From assembly GCA_050260275.1 (NCBI GenBank), contig JBLNBX010000160.1, forward strand, positions 1-20,030: DNA of 20,030 bases, read 5' to 3'. Positions 1 to 7,200 of the stretch are shown piece by piece; positions within the stretch are counted from its first letter, which is position 1, and each line of letters starts with the position of its first letter. Position numbers and translations under genes: made by a program. Under the pieces are notes generated by a model. The model worked only from the letters and a program-made list of their open reading frames with translations, had not been told where the DNA came from and did not search any database. The stretch is from DATMXS01 sp050260275 (GTDB lineage: Bacteria; Acidobacteriota; Terriglobia; Bryobacterales; Bryobacteraceae).

Positions 1-1223
1 TGCAGCATGGGCACGAGCCCGAACACGGTGCCCGTTAGGAGGGCGATCGCGAGCGTGAATGCCAGTGCGGTAACGTCAACGCGAACGTTTCTGAGGAGCG
101 GAACGCTCACGGCGTCCAGCCGCGTGAGCGCGTGCGTGCCGGCGATGGCCAGAGCCGTTCCGAGCACTGCCCCGCATGCCGAGAGCGTCAGTCCCTCGGT
201 CAGCATCTGGCGGGCCAGCCGCCTGCGGCCGGCGCCGGCCGCAATCCGGACGGCGATCTCCTTCTGGCGCACCGCGGCCCGGGCGAGCAGGAGGTTGGTG
301 AGGTTCGCGCAGACGATCAGCATTACCGCCGCCACCGCGCCCGCCAGCACCGCAAGCGGCAGCCGCAAGCCCCCGCTCACGTGCTCGGCGAGGGGCGTGA
401 TCCTTCCTCCGAAGCTGTTGCGCTCCGGGTGCGCCTGCGTGATGTGCTGAGCCAGAATTGTCAGCTCGGCCTGCGCATGGCCGATCGTCACGCCGGGCTT
501 GAGCCGCCCTATGATCGCCATGGTGTTGCCCCAGCGATTGGTTTCATCGCTGAGCGGAAACGGGAAGTAGAGGTCGAAGTGGCTTCCCGGAGCGAAGACG
601 GCGCCGAAGTCGAACGCCGCGGGAAGCACCCCGGCGATCGTCACCACATCGCCGTTGATAGTGAGCGAGCGGCCGGCGATCGCCGGATCGGAGCCGAACC
701 TCCGGACCCAGAGTCCGTGGCTTAGCAGCACGGCCCGGGGGCCGTTCCATTTGCATTCCTCGGGGGTGAACAGGCGGCCGATCACCGGCTGTATCCCGAG
801 CACCTGGAAGAAGTTGTCCGAAACCGGCACGCCGCTCAGCCGCTCCGGATCGCCCTGGCCGGTGAGCAGGTTATCGCCGGTGCCGTAGAACGCGAAGTAG
901 GCCGCCAGGTCTGAAAATGAGCGGTTTTGCTCGCGCAAGTCCAGCAGGTGCCCCACTTGGGTTGTCCGTCCCGACAGGCCCGCCGAATCGCTGTTCGTGA
1001 TCCAAACCAGCCGCCCGGCATCCTTGAACGGCAGGGGACGCACCAGCAACGTGTTAATAACACCGAACACAATGGTGCTGGCGCCGATTCCGAGGCCCAC
1101 GGTCAGTATTGCGAATGTGGTGAAGCCGGCATCCCGCCGCAACGTGCGGAGTGCGTAACGGACGTCCTGGGCGGTGCTTTCGATCGCGGACAGGAAACGG
1201 CTGGAGGCGGCGAACTGCTCCAT
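1..1223 (-). CDS. ADOP/MacB-like ABC transporter permease, N-terminal half (C-terminus beyond left edge)
   Basis: Reading the minus strand from the ATG at 1223 gives 407 open codons running off the left edge, so the 3' half is missing. Residues 20-34 carry the RYALRTLRRDAGFT signature seen at the start of acidobacterial duplicated orphan permeases. A first membrane helix lies at about 35-60, followed by a periplasmic MacB_PCD-like domain (about 65-275). An FtsX-type core follows: helix at about 288-313, the coupling segment RQKEIAIRIAAGAGRRR (319-335), and helices at about 341-365 and 385-407. Full members are about 800 residues with two such cores. This copy starts directly at the permease and lacks the cytoplasmic N-terminal extension some ADOPs have. 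No ATPase gene is visible. No good ribosome binding site precedes the ATG; upstream in-frame TTG codons are possible but less likely. Family is confident; substrate unknown. Confidence 0.9.
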   Translation of the reverse strand, partial: MEQFAASSRFLSAIESTAQDVRYALRTLRRDAGFTTFAILTVGLGIGASTIVFGVINTLLVRPLPFKDAGRLVWITNSDSAGLSGRTTQVGHLLDLREQNRSFSDLAAYFAFYGTGDNLLTGQGDPERLSGVPVSDNFFQVLGIQPVIGRLFTPEECKWNGPRAVLLSHGLWVRRFGSDPAIAGRSLTINGDVVTIAGVLPAAFDFGAVFAPGSHFDLYFPFPLSDETNRWGNTMAIIGRLKPGVTIGHAQAELTILAQHITQAHPERNSFGGRITPLAEHVSGGLRLPLAVLAGAVAAVMLIVCANLTNLLLARAAVRQKEIAVRIAAGAGRRRLARQMLTEGLTLSACGAVLGTALAIAGTHALTRLDAVSVPLLRNVRVDVTALAFTLAIALLTGTVFGLVPML

Positions 1224-1355
1224 ACAGACTGATACGGCCGTCGGCGGCGAAAGTTTGAAGCAAGTTGTCCGCAAATGTCGCAAAGCACGAAGCCCCCCTT
1301 CGTCCGCCGCTGCCTTCGGGCGCTACCGGCAGCCCCCGTATACTGATAAAGGTAA

Positions 1356-3281
1356 ATGCCTTCCGCCCGCCCTATCACGGCACGGGACTTCTTCTCCCGC
1401 AACGGCCTGCTCTCTTCCTGGCACCCGAACTATGAGTTCCGCGCGGGCCAGCTCGAGATGGCCGAGGCCGTCGCGGCAGCCATCGCCGAACGGAAACACG
1501 TCATCGTTGAGGCCGGCACGGGCACGGGAAAGACGCTGGCCTATCTGGTTCCGGCGATCCTCTCGGGCAAGCGCGTGGTGATTTCCACGTACACAAAGAA
1601 CCTGCAGGAACAGATCTTTTTCAAGGACATCCCATTTCTGGAGCGGCATATCGGGAGCCCGGTCCGTGCCTGCTACATGAAAGGCCGGAACAACTATCTG
1701 TGCAGGCAAAAGCTCTACGACTCCGAGAAGGAGCCGATCCTGGAAGGGCTCCAGGAGATCGCCGACTACGAGATCATCCGCAACTGGGAGAAGACCACGG
1801 AAACCGGCGACCGCTCCGAGATCCGCCAGCTTCCGGAGGGCAGCACCGCCTGGGCCAAGCTCGACGCGCGCCGCGAGATGTGCACCGGCCAAAAATGCCC
1901 GCAGTTCGATCGCTGCTTCATCACGCTGATGCACCAGAAGGCGCTGGCGAGCGACATCGTCATCGTTAACCACCACCTGTTCTTTGCCGATCTGGCCCTT
2001 CGCGAGGACGGCCGCGCCGCGCTGCTGCCCGAGTACGACGCGGTGATCCTGGATGAAGCGCACGAGGTCGAGGAAGTTGCCGGCCAGTACTTCGGCGTGC
2101 AGGTGTCGAACTACCAGTTCGAGGAGTTGCGGCGCGACGTACTGTCCGTAGCCAATCGCAAGGAGTTCAACAGCCCGGAGCTGAGCCGCATCCTCGTCGC
2201 CGTCGGCGACGCCGCCATGCGGTTCTTCACCTTGTTTGGCCAGTACGAGGGGCGGGCCGGCTTTCGCGATCACGAAGCCTTCTGCGAGCGGCACGAGCAC
2301 GAGTTGAGCGGGCTCCTGCACGCGGTCGAACTGCTCGGCACGCATCTCGCGCTGGTCAGGGAAGCCCCCGAGGAAGTCGCCCCGCTGACGGCCCGCTGCG
2401 CGGACATGATCCAACGCCTGCGCTTCTGGACCGAGGGCAGCGGCCGCCGCTTCGTCTACTGGATCGAACGCCGCGGGCGCGGCACGTTCCTCCAGGCCAC
2501 GCCGATCGACGTCGCGCCGATCCTCTGCGACCGTCTGTTCAACGCCGTCGATTCCGTGGTGTTGACCTCCGCGACGCTTGCGGTGGCGGGCTCGTTCGAT
2601 TACGTGCGCGGCCGCCTGGGCCTGAGCGGAGGGCGCACGCTGCTCGTGCCCGGGCACTTCGATTTCGAGAACCAGGCGCTGCTGTACGTGCCGCAGCACC
2701 TGCCGGACCCGCGGCACCCCGGGTTTACGAGGCTGGCCGCCGAGGAGATCGCACGCATTCTCCGCGCCAGCCGCGGCCGCGCGTTCGTGCTCTTCACGAG
2801 CTATCAACAGATGCGTGCCGTCTACGACCGCGTGTCGCTGGAGATCGAGTATCCCACGCTGATACAGGGCACCGGCCCGCGCGCGGCGCTGCTCGAGGAG
2901 TTCCGGCGCACGCCCGGGTGCGTGCTGTTCGCGACCTCGTCCTTCTGGCAGGGCGTGGATGTCCCGGGCGACCAGTTGAGCTGCGTGATAATTGACAAGC
3001 TTCCGTTCGCTGTGCCGAGTGATCCCGTGGTCGAAGCGCGCATACGCGCCGTCCGCGAGGCGGGCGGCAACCCGTTCTACGAGTATCAGATCCCGCAGGC
3101 CGCGCTGGCCTTGAAGCAAGGTTTCGGGCGTCTGATCCGCAGCCGTTCCGACCGCGGCGTGCTGGTGCTGCTCGACAACCGCATCTCGCGGCAGCGCTAC
3201 GGCCAGGTATTTTTCGACAGTCTGCCGCCCTATGGTTACACCACCGGGCTGGCGGACGTGGAGCGATTTTTCGATGTTTGA
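1356..3281 (+). CDS. dinG: DinG/XPD-family iron-sulfur ATP-dependent DNA helicase
   Basis: A 641-residue superfamily 2 helicase, expected to unwind DNA 5'-3' in repair or replication-conflict resolution. Visible motifs are a Q-like segment (FRAGQLEMA, 28-36), Walker A EAGTGTGKT (52-60), motif Ia with STYTKNLQEQ (77-86), and DEAH (233-236). Further on come motif III TSATLA (404-409), VLFTSYQQM (478-486), the SSFWQGVD segment (528-535) and motif VI QGFGRLIRS (588-596). The iron-sulfur cysteines are C116, C176, C181 and C187; the C-x4-C-x5-C spacing of the last three matches E. coli DinG. Length is typical of short DinG/YoaA-like proteins without an exonuclease domain. The ATG at 1356 has AAAGG at 1348-1352, spaced rather tightly. 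The last 8 bases overlap the next gene, suggesting co-transcription. DinG and YoaA cannot be separated by eye. Confidence 0.93.
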   Translation: MPSARPITARDFFSRNGLLSSWHPNYEFRAGQLEMAEAVAAAIAERKHVIVEAGTGTGKTLAYLVPAILSGKRVVISTYTKNLQEQIFFKDIPFLERHIGSPVRACYMKGRNNYLCRQKLYDSEKEPILEGLQEIADYEIIRNWEKTTETGDRSEIRQLPEGSTAWAKLDARREMCTGQKCPQFDRCFITLMHQKALASDIVIVNHHLFFADLALREDGRAALLPEYDAVILDEAHEVEEVAGQYFGVQVSNYQFEELRRDVLSVANRKEFNSPELSRILVAVGDAAMRFFTLFGQYEGRAGFRDHEAFCERHEHELSGLLHAVELLGTHLALVREAPEEVAPLTARCADMIQRLRFWTEGSGRRFVYWIERRGRGTFLQATPIDVAPILCDRLFNAVDSVVLTSATLAVAGSFDYVRGRLGLSGGRTLLVPGHFDFENQALLYVPQHLPDPRHPGFTRLAAEEIARILRASRGRAFVLFTSYQQMRAVYDRVSLEIEYPTLIQGTGPRAALLEEFRRTPGCVLFATSSFWQGVDVPGDQLSCVIIDKLPFAVPSDPVVEARIRAVREAGGNPFYEYQIPQAALALKQGFGRLIRSRSDRGVLVLLDNRISRQRYGQVFFDSLPPYGYTTGLADVERFFDV

Positions 3282-3642
3282 GGTTTCAGCAGAGGAAACG
3301 TTCTCCGCTGCGCACGCGCTGCGCGGCTACAAGGGCAAGTGCGAGAACGTGCACGGTCACAACTACCGGGTGCGCGTGACGCTCGCCGGCGAGCAACTCG
3401 ACGCCAACGGCCTGCTTGTGGATTTCGTCGAGGTCAAGCGCGCCATGCGCGAGGTGATCGAGAAACTCGATCACAAGTTGCTCAATGACGTCCCGCCGTT
3501 CGACACGGTCAATCCTTCGGCCGAGAACATGGCGCGGTACTTCTATGAGGAAGTCTCCCGCGAGCTGGCCTTCGCACCGGCCCGCGTCACCGAGGTGAAG
3601 CTTTGGGAAACCGACACCGCGACGGTGACCTACAGGCCCTGA
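3274..3642 (+). CDS. queD: 6-carboxy-5,6,7,8-tetrahydropterin synthase (PTPS family)
   Basis: A 122-residue PTPS-fold enzyme; QueD converts dihydroneopterin triphosphate to 6-carboxytetrahydropterin, the second step of queuosine/7-deazaguanine synthesis in the cytoplasm. Zinc ligands are H14 (FSAAH), H27 and H29 (ENVHGHNY). Catalytic C23, D66 and H67 (LDHKLLND) and the pterin-binding glutamate E112 (WET) are present. I chose the ATG at 3274 because the family begins at MFEVSAEETFSAAH and GGAG at 3260-3263 sits 10 bases upstream; the longer frame from 3232 would add residues foreign to the family. It overlaps the helicase stop by 8 bases. No queC, queE or queF lies in the window, so a biopterin-type PTPS cannot be fully excluded, but the short length and the C23 context favour QueD. 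Confidence 0.93.
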   Translation: MFEVSAEETFSAAHALRGYKGKCENVHGHNYRVRVTLAGEQLDANGLLVDFVEVKRAMREVIEKLDHKLLNDVPPFDTVNPSAENMARYFYEEVSRELAFAPARVTEVKLWETDTATVTYRP

Positions 3643-3644
3643 GC

Positions 3645-3680
3645 CAGGGAGAGCGGCATATCCGGATCCGCTCCGCCCTG
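3645..3680. terminator. hairpin between convergent queD and ferredoxin genes
   Basis: CAGGG (3645-3649) pairs with CCCTG (3676-3680), and inside it GAGCGG (3651-3656) pairs with CCGCTC (3668-3673), with an 11-base loop. It starts two bases after the queD stop and ends about 30 bases past the ferredoxin stop, so it could serve both transcripts. There is no U-tract on either strand, so an intrinsic terminator role is an inference. Confidence 0.45.
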
Positions 3681-3709
3681 CTCTGGTTAGCGGACTCCCT
3701 CAAGGCGAG

Positions 3710-3970
3710 CTAGCGCCCGAAGTACGCCGCGTTCTCCTGGGCGAAGTGAGCCCACTTTTCTGGCAGATCGTCCAGCGGGAAGATTGCCGAAACGGGACAC
3801 ACGGGAACGCAGGCGCCGCAGTCGATGCACTCGACAGGGTCGATGTAGAGCATCTTCGCCGTAGCGAAATCGGCCTCGTCCTTCCTGGGGTGGATGCAAT
3901 CTACGGGACAGGCGTCGACGCAGGCGGTGTCCTTGGTCCCGATGCATGGTTCCGCAATAACGTATGCCAT
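3710..3970 (-). CDS. bacterial-type dicluster ferredoxin (probable 7Fe, [3Fe-4S][4Fe-4S])
   Basis: An 86-residue soluble electron carrier. Cysteines are C9, C17, C21, C25 and C48, C51, C54, C58. The second half has the classic CIDCGACVPVCP motif. In the first half the spacing is C9-x7-C17-x3-C21-P, and the position of the usual second ligand is T12 (CIGTKDTAC). In Azotobacter-type ferredoxins this arrangement gives a [3Fe-4S] cluster from C9, C17 and C58 plus a [4Fe-4S] cluster from C21, C48, C51 and C54, leaving C25 free. The C-terminal tail after the clusters is short and lacks the long extension of Azotobacter FdI. The ATG is preceded by AGGAGG at 3975-3980 (minus strand), a very strong site suggesting high expression. 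It is a single gene, convergent with queD and divergent from the tRNA; the redox partner is unknown. Confidence 0.92.
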   Translation of the reverse strand: MAYVIAEPCIGTKDTACVDACPVDCIHPRKDEADFATAKMLYIDPVECIDCGACVPVCPVSAIFPLDDLPEKWAHFAQENAAYFGR

Positions 3971-3974
3971 AGCT

Positions 3975-3980
3975 CCTCCT
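3975..3980 (-). promoter_or_regulatory. strong Shine-Dalgarno of the ferredoxin gene
   Basis: The minus strand reads AGGAGG followed four bases later by the ATG at 3970, and an overlapping second GGAG sits even closer. This fixes the start. Further upstream a TATGCT (minus strand, about 4001-4006) could be a -10 box, but I see no matching -35. Confidence 0.75.
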
Positions 3981-4052
3981 CTGATGCGGCGTTGCTCCTA
4001 GCATAGCGCGGGAGCGGGGCGCTGCCTGAAGTGTGATCCCGCGGCCGGCGGC

Positions 4053-4058
4053 TATAAT
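4053..4058 (+). promoter_or_regulatory. -10 box of the tRNA-Leu promoter
   Basis: A perfect TATAAT sits in a very GC-rich stretch, ending 8 bases before the mature tRNA 5' end, so transcription would start almost at the tRNA. No good TTGACA-like box lies 16-18 bases upstream (the stretch reads about AAGTGTGA), so the promoter may rely on the -10 and an activator. Confidence 0.6.
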
Positions 4059-4066
4059 GGGGACGC

Positions 4067-4152
4067 GCCCGGGTGGCGAAACAGGCAGACGCAAAGGACT
4101 TAAAATCCTTTGCCCCGCAAGGGGCGTGCGGGTTCGATTCCCGCCCCGGGCA
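4067..4152 (+). tRNA. tRNA-Leu, anticodon UAA
   Basis: An 86-base cloverleaf of class II type. The acceptor stem is GCCCGGG (4067-4073) with CCCGGGC (4145-4151), discriminator A4152. The anticodon stem is AAGGA/TCCTT around the loop CTTAAAA (4099-4105), giving anticodon TAA at 4101-4103, which reads UUA and UUG. The long variable arm GCCCC-GCAA-GGGGC is diagnostic of Leu/Ser/Tyr. The T arm is GCGGG-TTCGATT-CCCGC (4128-4144). CCA is not encoded, so it must be added by the CCA-adding enzyme. It stands alone, with no neighbouring tRNA, and no integration scar is visible at its 3' end. Confidence 0.97.
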
Positions 4153-4260
4153 CGGATTCCAGGCGCTTCGCACGGTCGGTAGGACTGGCCCAGCGTCAAC
4201 GCCGGCCATTGCATTCCGTCTTCGCGCTCAAATTTCGCTGTTTTTGCCGATAAGTCGGAC

Positions 4261-7200
4261 GTGTACGAGACGCCGCACGCCACGGGTGTTCTCCGGCTGG
4301 CTGCCGGAGCAGCCGCCGTGGTTGCCTATCTCGTGCTCGGAGGCTGTGGGCGGTTCGAATGCACCGCATCTGGCAGAACACTGGCGTCCATAGCGGAGGT
4401 GCGCCGGCTTCCTGAGAGAATATCTGATACGATTCCGGTGCGCGTGCGCGCGCAGGTCACGTACTACGACGCGAACCTTCAGCATCTATACGTCGAGGAT
4501 GCCACGGGCGGCGCGCGCGTCGACAACCTCAGCGTCGAGCCTTCGCTCTCGGCCGGGCAATGGGTGGAACTCGCTGGCAGCGTGTTGGGAGGCGGCGTCA
4601 ACGCGGCCATCTCGCGGGAGAGCTTGCAGAAGATCGAACAGCTTCCAAAGCTAAGCCCGCTGCGCGCGAGCCCAGGGGACCTGAGATCCGGCAGCCTCCA
4701 ATACCGGCTGGTAGAGGTTGACGGCATCGTCCGCGCCGCCACGACGGACCACAGTGGCAGGCTCGCGCTGAGTGTGCGCGCCGGCGGCGAAGACATCGAT
4801 GTGCGCGTACGGAACGCCGGCGCGGCCGACCCCGTCAGCTTCGTGGATGCGGTGGTCCGCGTGCGGGGAGTTCTCAGCGCGAGCGTGGATGCGCTCGGAA
4901 ACGTGATCGCCCTGAACCTGCTGGTCCCTTCGGTTCAGGATATCTTTATCCTGACCTCGGCCGAACCGGCCGATGCGCTCCCGGTCCGGACCGTTTCCTC
5001 GATCTTCAGCAGCGGGGCGGCTGCGCCGGAGCGTCGCGTGCGTTTGCAAGGGCAAGTCGCGCGTAGCGGCCGGGGCGTCGTGCTGCGCGACGCAACCGGA
5101 GAGGCGCTGCTGCAGGCGGCGCGCGGTGCAGTGATCGAACCTGGGCAGATCGCCGGTGTGGTCGGATTCGCGGGCGGGCAGCCTGATGCTCCAGTGCTCG
5201 AGGAGTGCACCACCGTAGAGCAAGCCCGGGCGCCGGCCGCGGGACTCCCTCTGCTGACGACAGTCGCCCAGGTACACCGGCTCTCGGAGCGGGAGGCCCG
5301 CCGGGGCTATCCGCTCCGGCTGCGCGCCGTGGTGACGTTCTACAACCCGATCGGCCAGAACCTCGTACTGCAGGACGGCACCGACGGAATCCGCGTCAGC
5401 GTCGGCGAAAACCCCATACCGGCCCTTCGCGCCGGGCAACTGGTCGAGCTCACGGGTTTCAGCGGCCCCGGAGACTTCGCGCCCGTGGTGGTCGACCCTC
5501 GCATACGGGTGCTGTCCGAATCCACCATGCCGGAACCTCTCCGGCTCCCTGTCGATGACTTCATGGTTTCAGTTCCGGACAGCCGCTGGATCGAGATCGA
5601 GGGAACGGTGCATTCGATCCGCGTGTTTCGCGGCCGCACCTGGGTGGGTTTGAGGTCCGGCGCGCACCGGTTCTTTGCAGAGCTCGCGCATGCGACAAAG
5701 CCTCCCCTCTCGCTGCTGTACTCGCGAGTTCGCGTGCAGGGCGTGTTTGCCGCGCGGTTCAACCTGAAGCGGCAGTTCGTTGGCATGTCCATGCGCATTC
5801 CGGGGCCCGAATGGATTCAGGTCGTGGAGAACGCGGACACGGCCCTTCCGCCGCTGCGTTCGATAGGTGACCTGCTTAGGTACTCGCCGGGCGAGCGGGC
5901 GGACACGCCGACCCGCATACGGGGAGTGGTGCTCCTCGCGAATCCCCGAGGCCCGACGTACATCAGGGATGATACCGGCGGCGTCGGGCTTCAGAATCAC
6001 GGGGAGGTGAAACTGAACACAGGCGACGTGGTCGAAGCCACCGGCTTCGCAGACCCCGGTTCTTTCAGCGCGGTGATGCGCGATGCCGAGGTGCGCAAGA
6101 TCGGGAGCGCGGAGCCGCCCCGGCCGCGGTTGGTAACCGTATCCGACATCATCGACAAGGGCTGGGACGCCGAATTCGTTCAGATAGACGCGTTTCTCGT
6201 CAATCACGCCCCTGGTTCGGCGGACCGGACGCTTGTGCTCCAGTCCGGGAACACGCTCTTCCGGGCCCGTCTTCAAAACGGCCGTCCTCCCGCGTTCGAA
6301 AACGGGAGTGTTCTGCGACTGACCGGCATCACAGCCATCGAGGTGCTCGACGAAACCGGCGTGAGGCCACGAGGGTTCTCGCTCCTGCTCCGGTCGCCCA
6401 AGGACATACAGGTATTGCAGAGCGCGCCGTGGTGGAACGTCGAGCGAACGCTCGCGTTGGTAGGCGTGCTTGCCGCCGTCGCCATACTCGCGTTCGTCTG
6501 GGTGACAGTGCTGAGGCGGCGCGTGCAGCGTCAGACAGAGGACCTGCTGAGAGCGAAGGAGGCCGCCGAAACGGCCAACCGGGCCAAGAGCGAGTTCCTG
6601 GCCAACATGAGCCACGAGATCAGGACGCCTATGAACGGTGTCCTCGGGATGACGGAACTGGCGCTGGATACCAATCTCGACGCCGAGCAGCGCGAGTACA
6701 TCTCAACGGCGAAGGCGTCAGCCGAGGCGCTGCTTGCCGTCATCAACGACATCCTGGATTTCTCGAAAATCGAGGCCGGAAAAATCGAGATCGACGAGAC
6801 GCCGTTCGATCTCTTCGAGGTGATCGACAGCGTAGTCCGGCCGCTGGCTTTACACGCCTCGCAGAAAGACCTGGAGTTAGTGTGCGATCTGGCGCCAGAT
6901 CTGCCCTCGCGCCTGGTGGGCGACCCCCTGCGCCTGCGCCAGGTGATGACGAATCTGGTGGGGAACGCGATCAAGTTCACGCAGCAAGGCGAGGTTGCCC
7001 TGAAGGCCGAGGAGGTCGAGCGTGACGACTCAGGCGCGGTGTTTCACTTCTCCGTCCGCGACACCGGAGTCGGGATTCCAAAGGAGCGCCAGGCGGCCGT
7101 GTTCATGGCATTTACGCAGGTTGACGGCTCCATCACGCGCCGGTTCGGCGGCACCGGTCTCGGCCTGACGATAGCCTCGCGGCTGGTCGAGAAGATGGGT

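Noticed and set aside
1288..1302. CGAAG-CCCCC-CTTCG small hairpin between the divergent permease and helicase genes.
   Set aside because: A 5-bp stem is common by chance in GC-rich DNA and no regulatory context was found.
1339..1344. TATACT as a -10 box for the helicase gene.
   Set aside because: It would place transcription start within a few bases of the ATG and downstream of the AAAGG site, and no -35 is present; too weak to annotate.
1323..3119. A 598-codon open frame on the minus strand inside the helicase gene.
   Set aside because: It is Arg/Ala/Glu/Gln-rich low-quality sequence with no family motif, exactly antisense to a gene with every helicase motif; long antisense frames are expected in GC-rich DNA.
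4067..4260. The tRNA-Leu gene as an integration site of a mobile element.
   Set aside because: No integrase gene, no repeat of the tRNA 3' end downstream, and ordinary chromosomal genes follow.
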